DNA from: Lepiota brunneoincarnata
Taxonomy: Eukaryota > Basidiomycota > Agaricomycetes > Agaricales > Agaricaceae
Length of the DNA stretch: 64,000 bases
Direction: 5' to 3'
NCBI GenBank assembly: GCA_023014365.1
Contig: JAEBUN010000002.1
Location: 1,550,001 to 1,614,000, forward strand
Shown: positions 20,808 to 31,953 of the stretch, piece by piece
Position numbering within the stretch: position 1 is the stretch's first letter
Layout of the letters: every line of letters starts with the position of its first letter
The notes under the pieces: generated by a model
Told to the model about the DNA's origin: nothing
Database searches by the model: none
Seen by the model: the letters and a program-made list of their open reading frames with translations, nothing else
Translations under genes and position numbers: made by a program

Positions 20808-23800
20808 ATGGCTACCTCTGGTTCATCCAGCCCTCTTTCTTCCAGCGTTACTCTTTCCACTCCCTCTTCTCCTCGTATCAAATATGCCATTGATTCGACT
20901 CAGGAGTCTTTCTACCATAACCCCCATGTTCAGGCCTCGGCCGTAATAGAACACGTTGCGTCTAACAATTCCAACAGTTCCTCTGTCTATCTTTTTGATG
21001 TTGCAGAGCAAGTGGGCTTTGGAAGTTTGACGAAAGCATGGGGAAAGTTGGGGGGAACTGCTCCTGTCGTCGACTTGCAGGCCAGGGCAGGAGCTGGACT
21101 GAGCCTAATCGGTCGCCTATCTCAAGGAACAAGCGTGGATGCTGGAAAGAAAATGGTTCTCACTGCTTATACAACTCCAGCTGGGCCTTGCCTTGATGAT
21201 TCCCTCCCTTCCCTCCCTCCCACCTCCCACTGTTGACAGCAGACTCGTCGTTCAGGTACCTACCGTTGTCTCTGCGGGAGAGACACTAGGTCTATCACCT
21301 AGCCTTGCGTCGATGGCCACCTCCTGGCCCTTGATTCCTGAAGGGCTTGTCGTTCTACTTTCTTCCACTCCCCAACAAGCTGCCGACTTCGCCTGACCTC
21401 GCTTATCGACTCCAAAGCTCTCATGTCATCCACTTTTTTGACCACTATACTAGCGGCCGGGAGTTCGGACATGCTATCGCACCCGCTCCCGAGGTCAGAT
21501 CTGCTCAGTCTGTGGCAGAGGCCGTTTCAAAGGCAGGATACAATTTCTTTCATTACGCTGGGGACGCCAGTGCGCATACAATTCTTGTGCTACTGAATAG
21601 TCCCCTGGCCCTCGCTGCTCAGACCACTGTGGCCAATAGTTTGCCAAGTGGTCTGGGGGTGGTCACCGTCAATGTTCTGCGTCCATGGGATGAAGACGCT
21701 TTCCGTCACGCTGTCCCAGCTTGCGTGAGGACCGTCCATGTTTTCGATGACGTTCCCAATGCATTGACTCAGGGCAACCTTTACGCCGATGTCTTTAGTG
21801 CATTGTGGTTGCCCACGGGTCCATTGTCCGTCCATGCCCACCGCATTACGCCCTCGCAAACCCACTTATTCTTGAATAAACCAGGCTCTCTAGCCGAGTT
21901 TGTCAGCGACATCGTACCGACGTTCCCAGCACAGTCGTCGGATATCCAAATCAGGTCTGCCAAGCGCCTGCTGCTTTTCAGCAATCCTCAATCGCCTTTA
22001 TCATCCCTTTCTCATGTTGTGGAGAGCCTTTTCACAACCAAATTCATTCAGGCTCGCTTGCTCATTGATCACGACGTCTTCTCGAAACCCGATGGCGTCA
22101 CTTTCAGTCGATTGTTGCTCGCTCCTAAGCGTGACATCCACAATTATTTACCTCTTTCTCTCGAAATCCCTCTCGACCCTTCCACAGGAGGTATGGTTGA
22201 CTTCATCGGCATCCTCGACCAAAGATTGTTGAAATCCCATCATGTCTTCGATCTCGCCAAAAGTGGTTCCGTTGCCTTAGTCATCACCACTTGGTCGGCC
22301 GAAGAGCTTGTTGCCAACGTTCCCCCTGCTGTCGCGGCCCTCATTTTGGAAAAAGATATTGCGATCTTTACTCTGAATGCCAGGGATATTGCCACAAACT
22401 TGGCCGGTGCTCTAGGACCCGCCCATTCCGCCCTTCAAAATGTTGTCGCATATCTTGGGTTCCTCAGACTCTACCTCGGTTCGGCTGCCACTGAGGCACT
22501 CGTTTTGAAGTTGGCGCAGGACGCCTTCCAGGAGACGTTCGAGGAGATTCCTTTGTGCAAGATCAACTCTCACACCTGGGCTGCCCTTGACGAAGTCACA
22601 CTCTCCCCTCCTCTTGAGGCAACCTCTTCAATCTAAAGTTTGTCGAGACGAACGGTATCGTCGTTGAGACACTTGACGGCGAAACACTTGTCAACGGCGC
22701 CAAGCTCAGTTCGTGGCATGATGCCGCCAAACATCTGCTCTTCCCCTTTGTTTATGCTCCAGCCGACTTGCCCTCGAGTGATGAGGAATATCCCTCAATC
22801 CCTTCACTTCGTCCTGAGATCTCTGACCGCACCTACCTCGTCACTTGTACCGTTAATCGCCGCCTCACTCCTTTAGAGTACGACCGTAACGTGTTTCATC
22901 TTGAGTTTGATACCTCTGGTACTGGCCTTAAATACGCTATCGGCGAAGCGCTCGGCGTGCACGGTTGGAATGACGAGCACGAGGTCCTTGACTTTTGCAC
23001 CTGGTATGATGTCGATCCTGGCCGCCTCATTACCATTCCAATTCCAGGTAGCGACTAAATTCCACACTCGCACCATCCTCCAGGCGTTGCAACAACAGGT
23101 TGACTTGTTTGGGCGCCCGCCGAAATCTTTCTATACTGATCTTGCTGCATATGCAACCGAGCCTGTGGATAAGCACGCTCTACTTTTTATCGGTTCTCCT
23201 GAGGGTTCGTCGACCTTCAAAAAGTTTTCGGAGAAAGATACCGTTACGTTTGCCGATATTCTCAGGCTATATCCAAGCGCGAAACCTGGTATTGAGAAAC
23301 TTTGTGAACTGGTTGGGGATATCAAGCCCCGTCACTACAGTATTGCAAGCGCTCAGGCTGTTGTTGGGGATCGTGTTGATCTGCTCGTTGTGACAGCCGA
23401 CTGGGTTACTCCAAGTGGTGGGTGGCAGCTTAACTAGTTGGTCATTGGTCCATGTTCTGAGCTTCGCTTCAGGTATTCTTCGCTATGGCCAGTGCACTCG
23501 CTATCTTGCCGGTTTGAAGGTTGGCCAGAAAGTGACAGTCTCCGTCAAGCCTAGCGTGATGAAGGTAGTTATCTTCCTCCCGCTTCTGCTGCACAATGAC
23601 TAATATGTTCTGTAGTTGCCCCCAAGCCCCAAGCAACCTCTCATCATGGCCGGTTTAGGTACCGGTGCAGCACCCTTCCGTGCCTTCCTCCAATATCTCG
23701 CCTGGCTCGCGGATCAAGGAAAGGAGATCGGCCCCGTTTATTACTACTTTGGTTCGCGACACCAGTCGCAAGAATACTTATATGGAGAGGAGATCGAAGC

Positions 23801-24140
23801 CTGGATCTTAGATGGAGTTATCACTCGGGCTGGGTTGGCGTTCTCGCGAGATGGGCCGAAGAAGGTGTACATCCAACATCTAGATGTTGGATGATTCGGA
23901 GGTGTTGGCAAAGATGCTTCATGACGACGAGGGCGTGTTCTATCTTTGTGGGCCTACTTGGCCTGTCCCAGATGTCTATGAAGCTCTTGTAGGTGCCTTG
24001 TCCAAGTACAAGGGCATTGATGTCACATCCGCTGGTGACTACTTGGAGGGCCTCAAGGAGGAAGAACGATATGTGCTCGAGGTAAGACCTGCATCTGTCT
24101 CCCCTCTTCTTGTGGTTAACCATCTTTCTAGGTTTACTAA
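20808..24140 (+). CDS. MET10: Sulfite reductase [NADPH] flavoprotein subunit Met10, frame broken
   Basis: The alpha subunit of assimilatory sulfite reductase passes electrons from NADPH via FAD to the Met5 subunit. ATG 20808. Visible parts: a pyruvate-oxidoreductase-like N-terminus (YAIDSTQESFYHNPHVQASA; FNLKFVETNG), the FAD-binding domain (RPPKSFYTDL; KPRHYSIASA) and the NADPH-binding end (LIMAGLGTGAAPFRAFLQYL; GVFYLCGPTWPVPDVYEALV), with the spliced C-terminus YVLEVY. It lacks a flavodoxin domain, as usual for fungal Met10. The reading frame changes at about 21185 (extra base), 21394 (extra T), about 22620 (missing base or an unusual 44-bp intron), 23056 (extra T) and 23881 (extra T). Homology continues across every shift, so this is either a decayed gene or a badly sequenced intact one. 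Confidence 0.88.
23871..23892. repeat. Perfect 22-bp palindrome at a MET10 frameshift
   Basis: Two 11-bp arms, ATCCAACATCT and its exact reverse complement, meet at 23881/23882. Removing the T at 23881 restores the MET10 frame (QHQMLDDSEV) and leaves an imperfect palindrome. Confidence 0.85.
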
Positions 24141-24356
24141 TTTACATATTTCACTGGACATCTGTAGACTCATCCCGTTGTTTCATTCCACGAAATAATT
24201 CATTGCCTTCATTATCAATCCAGAATATATCAGTGTAGGTGCGAATGAATGAATTAAGCAACACAAAGCAAAAGTACATGAAGCCTGATCATAGCTGTAG
24301 ATCATTGGGATGAAGACACAAAGAAGACCAAAAAGGAAAGATATAAAAAAGGTCTA

Positions 24357-26656
24357 TCAGCCGACCTTGGTACGTCTCGACCTGAGGATGAACATGTATG
24401 TTGCCATTCCAAGGAGGACCACACCAACAATGGTGATGCAAAGAGCCATCGCCACAAGGGCCCCAGGGCTAAGTTTGGGCTTCGAACAGCCTTGGTTGAA
24501 AACAGCGTCACAAGGGAATCCTGTCGGTTTAACTTTGGCATATGCACCCTCTTCGAGATTGACATAGAACGGATCGACTGTGGTTTGCATAATGTTATAT
24601 GCGGCTAGTGTCAATAGCGGCGCATTGTAATCCAGGCCAACCTTTGATCCCATTGAGTCAGTTGGGGTTCGGCGCAAACCTGTTGTAGCAGCTTGACTTA
24701 CTTCGGTTTGCGGCCAATCGCTCCGGATGTCGTAGTAATTGTCGTTTACATCGGGTCCACCTATCACCGCTCCGTAAAGGATATAAGTCGTGTTTGCAGG
24801 ATCGCTGTCGATCGTGCTAACGTTGTTGCCGCCGCTGGCCATTGCCGAGTGGGGATTGGATGGCGAATTGGGGTTTACACCGACGATATACGGAACTAGA
24901 AGTGGGCGATGGGTTGATCGGTGCTTGTGTAGGAAGCGGATTGTGCGAGCTTTAGCTTACCTGACATGGAGTTGTTCCCGAGTGCATAGTCGACTTGGGA
25001 CTGCGCAAATTTCTGATGCCAGGGACCAGGTTAAATGTTGAACATATAGGAGGAAAAGCAGAGTGACTGACCAAATATGCAGCTCTCTTGTCTGTTGATG
25101 AAGCATAGGGTGCATAGCGTGTCAGAAGCATAGCTGCATTGAGGGCTGGGTTTAGACTAGCAGCATCGGAGTCGCCGCTGTAGTATAGCAGCCCGCCTGT
25201 TAAGATATATTAACTAATGGGCTCACATAAAGATGGAAGACAGGCATACCCTTCGTCATACCTCCCGGGCTTCGGCGGGTTATAATTTTGTCGAGAAACT
25301 CTTCTGCTCTGGATTGCCAGTCCGATAGATTACCTGTGATCGAACTAGAGCTTTGAAGGATTTGTGTGAACAAGACCGGGAGTCCTAGAGCTTTGGAGTC
25401 CCAGTTGAAAACACGATCTTGCTCGTCCAGCTTGTATTTGATCCAGTGTGCGGTTGCCTGATCATACAGGTCTTGCGAATCCGTTGCCCAAGCTAGGAGA
25501 AGCGCGGCAATCGCAAGCTCATCCCCATAATCTGACGAACCATAGCTATTGGCAATGGCAGGGACAGACTTCTGGTAAACTTTGCGGCCCCCTGTGGCGT
25601 CAACAGCAAAGGAGTACAGCGACCTCGCGTGGGTCAGTAGGGTATCAGCATACGAGGCATTTGCCAGTGTTGCGGGTCCCGAGAAGGTATTGTTGAAGCT
25701 TTTGTTGCGATAGAGGTTTGAGCATGCGGCAAAGGCAGCAGCAGTACCAGCGGCGACGTCTGTACCAGGTTTTGTCTTGTTGATTTGGAAGGACGGTCGT
25801 GGAGCGGGAATGTTTAGGTCGCCACCCCAGTAGTCATTGTCACTGTCAGCTGTTTAATGACCACATGAGCGCGGCATCTCTGTAACTCGAAGAAAACACT
25901 GACGGTCTCCAACCAGGACATAGAGCGTGTCATCATTGGGGTGTGCCTTACGGCGTATATCAGAAGATATTTACCCAACAACCGGACATCTTCATACTTT
26001 AATAAGCCAGTCAAGCCCCCATCGTAACATATCATCAAGGTAGGCCGTCTGATTGGCCAGGTCGTATCCTGGTTCCAGGGTTAAGTTCGGTGGTTTGCAA
26101 AGACATTGCTTACTCACCTCTGCCGAAGTCCGTTGCTCCCCAGCATATCGACATGAGAGTGAAACTCTATCCGTGCATTAACCACAGCGTAACAAAATAG
26201 GAAGAATTCCTACTCACGAGGGGAAAAGTGGCTTTAATGTAATCTAACAGGAATGAGGTGCTTAGTGAGCTGCAATACGTGACTGAGACATGGCACATAC
26301 CTCCAGCATCATAGTATCCGCCTCTAGAGCTGTCAGCTGAGAGTACAGCAAGGTTCAGCAGCGACGAACGCACCACTCAGGTCAACTCCGACGTCACTTC
26401 CGTCGGTCAGCGCACTCGAGTTTCGCCAAGAGGCCCTGTTGGAACTGGGAAGATTTCCACTCCGTTGCGCTTCGTAGAAGTATAGCAGACTACCGAGGAG
26501 GTTTGTCCACTGTCGATTGGGGTATCCACCCAATGACGGCTGAGCACCAGCAGATGCATTCTGGGGGAGAAATGGGGGAGCTGGCAGTGAAAGTTGAGCG
26601 ATAGATGGTAAGACGAGGTGCAGCGACAGTGCCGCAACTATGAGAATATTCCACAT
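24357..26656 (-). CDS. GH9 endo-beta-1,4-glucanase with C-terminal membrane anchor
   Basis: A cell-surface cellulase cutting internal beta-1,4-glucan bonds. ATG 26656 begins a signal peptide ([20 protein letters not shown]). GH9 signatures: [20 protein letters not shown] then [14 protein letters not shown] (joined across an intron; the DAGD aspartates are the catalytic base region), [24 protein letters not shown] helices, [20 protein letters not shown], and the acid-bearing [15 protein letters not shown] restored by splicing. The C-terminus has one hydrophobic helix ([20 protein letters not shown]) and a basic tail (RSRRTKVG), so the enzyme should be membrane-tethered with a short cytosolic end. 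About 12 introns. Divergent from the Gfo/Idh gene. Confidence 0.92.
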
Positions 26657-26816
26657 GGGCGTTCGTGAAGAGGTCGTGAGGGGCTGACGGTCATACACAA
26701 AGTTGAGGTCTGGTTGAAATGTAAAAATAGACGCCTGGATAGCGCGGTGATCACGTGGATCAGACCACTCAACGGATTACAATGTTCTCAGGAAAACCTT
26801 CATTCTCTCACTATCA
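26657..26816. promoter_or_regulatory. Bidirectional promoter with CACGTG
   Basis: 160 bp between the GH9 and Gfo/Idh start codons, containing CACGTG at 26752-26757 flanked by GAT..GATC. It probably carries both promoters. Confidence 0.4.
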
Positions 26817-28168
26817 ATGCCAAAGCCTATCGCTACCTGTGTCCTTGGTGTTGGCCTTGCGGGTCTGACATTCCACGTACCCTTCATTCTTGCTCTGAAG
26901 GATTTGTTCACTCTCCACTCAGTTTTGGAAAGGAACCCGACCTCAGAGGGCGGTAGTGTCAAACAACGCTTTGGGGTTTCTGTTAAAATACATAGGACCC
27001 TAGAGGAGGTCATTACAGATCCTGAAATTGAACTCATAATCGTTGGCACACCAAACGACACCCATTATGAATTCGCAAAGGCGGCCCTCCTTGCAGGGAA
27101 ACATGGTACGGGACTATCCCTGATCAGGAAAGAGCGCTACCGACCGATATTTAGTTCTTGTAGACAAACCTGTCACCCCGACCTTCCAGCAGGCTCGAGA
27201 ACTCTATGAGATCGCCAGATCCAAGAACTTGGTTCTCTATGCGTTCCAGAATAGAAGATGGGACTCAGACTTCCTTGCTCTCAGAAAGTTGCTCTCGCTC
27301 CCTGAGAACGCACCACAGTCCATCGGAGCAGTCATCGAGTTCGAGTCACAGTGGGTTGCCCCATTTCCGCCACCGTCACAAGACATTCATGGTCTCTTAG
27401 CTTCGACCGTTACCGCAGAGAGCTGAAGGGGACATGGAAGGATGAAGTTCGACCGGCTGCCGGAGTTACATACGACTTGGGAGCGCACCTCATTGACCAA
27501 TCCCTCGTTCTGTTTGGAAAGCCCGACAAGGTAACCGCCATCATCCAAAATGTGCGAGGAATTGGAAATCCAGAAGTGGATGACTGTGTGAGTGGTCGCC
27601 TGTACTGCCCCACCCAATACTGGCTCACTCACACGAGTTTTCCCATTCTTTAGTGCACAATTCTCCTTCACTACTCGAGAAGCCCAACTCGGCCATGGCC
27701 CATGATTGCAATCCTGAGGGCACACGTCTTATCCGTTCGCTCGTCACAAGTGAGGTACATCGTTCGCGGAACTCGTGGTACATACGTCAAGAATGGTGTC
27801 GATATCCAAGAAGACCAACTCAAGTCTATTCCGACACCCGCAGCAATCCTCGGGGAACATTACGGCAAGGAGCCCGAGCCTCAGTGGGGATATGTTGAGA
27901 ATGTTCAGAGCGATGACTTGACGATCGCCAAAACGACGTGAGCATGCTCTTCGAACCCTTGCTATCAGGTGCCGCTGATCCGGCTTGTAGATGGCCTTCC
28001 CAAGATCCTGGTTGTTACGACATGCTCTTTAAGAATCTGGCGGCAACCATTAGGGAGGGTGCACAACTGCTCATCCCCTGGAATGATGCCGAGACTGTTA
28101 TCCAGCTGATTGAGCTCGCACATAGGAGCGCAAAGGAGGGAAGAACTGTTGATGTCCCACATGTTTAG
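26817..28168 (+). CDS. Gfo/Idh/MocA family NAD(P)-dependent oxidoreductase
   Basis: A cytosolic dehydrogenase of the glucose-fructose oxidoreductase family; the substrate is unknown. ATG 26817 begins MPKPIATCVLGVGLAGLTFH, a Rossmann start with a GVGLAG variant of GxGxxG. Next: EELIIVGTPND-like strand (IELIIVGTPNDTHYEFAKAA), then VLVDKPVTPTFQQARELYEI with the family's K-P pair (DKP), the helix NRRWDSDFLALRKLLSL, and the C-terminal domain with GVTYDLGAHLIDQSLVLFGK (HLIDQ supplies the conserved catalytic His/Asp region). The end is IREGAQLLIPWNDAETVIQL and RTVDVPHV. About five introns. Similar to yeast YMR315W/S. pombe Gfo-type enzymes in outline. Confidence 0.86.
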
Positions 28169-28184
28169 ACGATCTTTTAATGAT

Positions 28185-28190
28185 CACGTG
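28185..28190. promoter_or_regulatory. CACGTG E-box in 75-bp promoter
   Basis: The sequence ATCACGTGAC lies 54 bp before the start of the ubiquitin-like membrane protein and directly after the oxidoreductase stop codon. Confidence 0.35.
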
Positions 28191-28243
28191 ACTCGGAGAT
28201 ATGAGCGCCTTCCACGTTGTCGATTCATCCCCTCCTCTTACCC

Positions 28244-29896
28244 ATGTCCATCGTCGAACTCCGTATCGAGCTCCCTACCTATGCTTGCTCATTCACTATT
28301 CAAATACCAGATACATGTACTATACTTGAAGTCAAACAAGAAATTTCTCGGACATGCCCAGGACGACCTCGCATCGACGGTCAAAAGCTCATCTGGAGAG
28401 GCCGCTTTCTAGCTGACAACGAGAAGGTGGAAGCAATCTGGAAGGTGAGCATATCCAGGCTATCAGCTACTTACCACATCCTTACTAAATCTGTTTATAC
28501 TTCAAACGCAGTCTCCCAACGAGCCACGTATCCTACACCTCGCCGTGCATCCTTCTGCCTGGGCATCCGGACCGCCCACAGTACAACAGACTAATACTCC
28601 CACCCCCACACGCTCTACACCTCAATTAAACCAACCAGTATCCTCCTCCCCAAGCGTTCTACCGAATACTATGGCACCGCGGTTGCCATTCATCGCAGCC
28701 AAGCACCAAGAAGCTCTTACTGCGCTTACCGAAGGTCGTGCTGACCCACAAAAGATAAACACGATGCTTCAGATGCGTCAGGAAGCCGTGAAACTGCTGG
28801 AAAGCCATGGGTGGAGTTGGCCGATGGTACTAGACAAACCTTACCCAGAGCCTACATCTGGTGGTCTAGAATATGAACGGATAAATATTGGGTTAGTGCT
28901 TACGACCGGTAACTATCAATTGTGACTTACATCGTCTAAAGAAACACTCCCTACTTATCATTAAAGACTTCTGGTGTCTCCCCAACTCCATTTCAAGCCC
29001 ATGCCTTGGAGGTGCTTAGCTATACATTCTCAATTCTCTCAAGGGAATGGCGCCAGGAATCGCAGCTACACACTCCTTACACCATTACACAAACTATTCC
29101 AGAACAACAAACCATGCCTAATATTCCCCATATCAACGACCTATTACAACAGATGGGACTTCCACCCCTTCGCAACGTACCCGATGCCAACGCAGCTCGG
29201 ATCCAGGAACAAGTTCGCCCTCCGAACCCATTTCCCATCCGACCGCTCTTGGCGCCACTCCTCATGCTTATTCTTCGAACGTCCCTCCTGCTCTATTTTG
29301 TTACTCCAGCTCGTAAACCAATATTTGGGGTCCTAATTTTGGCCTGGGTGGTGTACGAAGTCTGGCAACCGATCCGGAATAATCTCCTCCGGCAACTACA
29401 ACGGAACGAACAAGACGCTCAGCAAAGACAAGCAGCACCCGGACAACCAGATGCAGCTCCTGCTGTACCCGGCGCGGATAACTACCCCGTACGTCCCGAG
29501 CCACAGACCAGAGCACTGATGGAGAGACTGGGCAACATGAACACCGAATCAGAACAGCGGGTACTGGTGCAAGCGAATGGAGAGAACACTATGGAGCCAG
29601 GGCTGGGCCACAAATTTTTTACGTTCTTTGGCCTGCTGGCGACGACGCTCCATCCAGCCATCTGGAACCAAAGGAGGGCAGCGTTGCGGCGGCGGGAGGG
29701 AACAGTGAGGACTGAGGTGAACATGCGGGATGCGGAACCTCGAACGGATGTGGAGGATGAAGAGGCGCGGAGAAACGAAGAGAGAGCGGAGGAGGCGCGC
29801 GCAGCTCTGCGGGAGATGCATAGACGAAGACCAGACTGGATTAAGCGGTACATGGAACGGGTTATGTCTGCAGAATGGGTAGATGATGCCGATTAG
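28244..29896 (+). CDS. Ubiquitin-like domain plus membrane hairpin protein (Usa1/Herp-like)
   Basis: Probable scaffold of the Hrd1 ER-associated degradation ligase. ATG 28244 (MSIVELRIELPTYACSFTIQ) starts a ubiquitin-like fold: TCTILEVKQEISRTCPGRPR and DGQKLIWRGRFLADNEKVEA; the spliced continuation SPNEPRILHLAVHPSAW is the usual beta-5 end. A low-complexity linker (TPTPTRSTPQLNQPVSSSPS) follows. Later exons carry a hydrophobic hairpin, LLAPLLMLILRTSLLLYFVT and FGVLILAWVVYEVW, then a charged C-terminal helix (DEEARRNEERAEEARAALRE). A UBL followed by two close membrane segments matches Herp and Usa1. The exact orthology is inferred. Confidence 0.72.
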
Positions 29897-29897
29897 C

Positions 29898-29945
29898 CAC
29901 GTGATGTAGCACATTTCCGTAAAAAGGCTGTTTTAAAGTACGCGT
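29898..29945. promoter_or_regulatory. CACGTG and ACGCGT upstream of BCY1
   Basis: CACGTG at 29898-29903 and ACGCGT at 29940-29945 both fall in the 90-bp gap before the PKA regulatory-subunit start at 29987. Confidence 0.35.
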
Positions 29946-29986
29946 TCCTTTGTACTTGCGACCACCCCATTGCACAACATCCTCCA

Positions 29987-31470
29987 ATGTCTACCTTTGA
30001 CTCTCTCATCGCAGACCTTACCCGCGATGTCCACCGTGCGCAGCCCAAGGATGCACTTCAGTTCTGCGCCAACTGGTTCCAGTCCCGGTTAGAGGAGCAG
30101 AGAGCCAGAGCCCGTGATGTCCTCTCCCACAGGTCCAACCTTAGCGACGTTCCCCCCGAGCTCTATGTTGATGATCCAGTCCCCGGACGAAGGAGTACCT
30201 CACCTTACCCTCCAGCTCCCGTTCATCGCTCACCCATGAGGACCAGTGTCGCACATAGTCCGTTTGGAACCTTGAACGTTCCAGGAAATGCATTGCTTCA
30301 AGCCGACCCCCCTGCACCAACGTTCAGGCTTGGGACCCAGGAGCAGCCACCCACGTCACCTCTTTCATCTACACTATCGCCGTTCTCCCGCTTCGATACT
30401 ATAACCCCAACGGATATCGGCCCAGATGATTTCTTGCATCCACCCAACTCTGCTATCTTCCAACGGCGGACCTCTGTTTCCGCAGAGTCCATTGATGTGG
30501 ATGCACAACCCGATGTCCCCCCACCTATTTATCCCAAGTCCCCAGCACAAATTGAACAAATCAAGAGTATTATTCGAAAACTCTTCATCTTCCGTGATCT
30601 TGCAGAGGAACAAGAGAAGGCAGTGATTGGTGCGATGCAGGAACACTTCATCAAGAAGGGGGATATCCTCATCCGTCAAGGAGACGTGGGCGATGCATTC
30701 TACGTGATTCAGTCAGGCTTACTTCACTGCTTCATTCGCGACGAAGCCCCGCCCACGTGGGCTAATCAGACACCAGAACAAACCCTCCGTGCTGCAGAGG
30801 GCAAGTTCCCTGCGCCTGGTTTCCACCCCGAGTTTGGGAGGAAAGTTGCAGATTGTGCGCCTGGTAGCTACGTGGGTGAGTTGGCTTTGTTGTATGGACA
30901 TCCTCGTGCCGCGAGCGTCCTCGCAATGGAGGACTCCCATCTCTGGTCGTTGGATCGCATGACGTTCCGCACGATCGTTTTGAAGTTGGCCCACAGACGC
31001 AGGATGATGTATGAAGGTTTCCTGGGAGGCGTTGAACTGTTGTCATCGCTGGACGCCCAACAAAAGAGCAAGATCGCAGATGCGCTAAACAGGGAAGTTG
31101 TTGAAGATGGCGTAGAAGTGGTGAGGGAAGGAGACTTTGGCCGGGACAAGTTCTTTTTCATTGAGGACGGAGAGGCCGTCGTCACCCGACAAGGGAAGGA
31201 AATTAGCCGCCTCAAGAAGGGAGAGTACTTCGGAGGTGAGGTCGCTTTCGTCTCAATTTGCTTTTCCCTGACGTTCTCCGTTTAGAACTTTCTCTACTGC
31301 GTGAAAAACCTCGTGCAGCATCTGTCAGCGCTGCTGTCCGCACCGATCCTTCCAAGTCAAAACTCGTACTTGCTACTCTAGATGCAGCCGCATTCCGCCG
31401 CTTACTCGGGCCTCTGAAGGATCTTATGGAAAAGAAAGCAGGAGAGCAGTACGGGATGCCGCGAAAGTAG
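29987..31470 (+). CDS. BCY1: cAMP-dependent protein kinase regulatory subunit
   Basis: Holds PKA catalytic subunits inactive until cAMP binds. ATG 29987 (MSTFDSLIADLTRDVHRAQP) starts the dimerisation/docking helices (PKDALQFCANWFQSRLEEQR). After a Pro/Ser-rich linker comes the inhibitor site QRRTSVSAESID (RRTSV, with a phosphorylatable Ser). Two cyclic-nucleotide domains follow; their phosphate-binding cassettes are GELALLYGHPRAASVLAM and, across the only intron, FGELSLLREKPRAASVSA. Both keep the Glu and Arg that bind cAMP. The end is GEQYGMPRK. Intact, with a single intron, unlike most neighbours. Confidence 0.96.
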
Positions 31471-31953
31471 TAGTGAATGTAGTGTTGTTATCTATTGTTG
31501 TAGAATATAATAATGTCGGATCACTATCAATATTTTACGTCGATCAATGATCTCGGATCACCGCACACCCTGCGTGCGCCGTACACTGTGTCTGTGGCCA
31601 GTCATGTATACAAGTACTATCGCTTGTAACTTATACCTGTGTAGCTGCGCAATGCACCGCAAAGGTCGCAAGCAGAGTCAACCAACGTGCAGAATGGCGC
31701 CTGGGCTGATCATCGATTGATGGATACTATGGTTGTGATGACAACTCGCGGTATCACAGCCCCACGGATTCGCTCCAATTCTTAATGCGGGTGGGAATCG
31801 ATCCCTCCTCCGTTCCAACCATCACGCCCTAGGGCTTTCTCGGCCTTGTCTTCGCTCCTCTTCAACTGCCGTCCTCTTGAGGCGGTCTTATCCAGAGCCG
31901 ACTCGATCCCCACACTCTTTTCTTCTTGTACACCTACTTTAGTTGTTTGCAAG
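31471..31953. other. Intergenic region, no gene seen
   Basis: 483 bp between the BCY1 stop and the next start. A GGGAATCGATCCC-like string near 31784 resembles a tRNA arm but no cloverleaf can be formed around it. No other structure noted; the pyrimidine-rich part near 31840-31950 is probably the next gene's promoter. Confidence 0.6.

Noticed and set aside
22570..22635. 44-bp intron GTCACA..CTAAAG in MET10 as explanation of the third shift
   Set aside because: It restores the frame but is very short with a weak donor, so I kept it only as an alternative to an indel.
31770..31800. tRNA-like arm GGGAATCGATCCC
   Set aside because: No matching acceptor, D or anticodon stems can be formed at the right distances on either strand.
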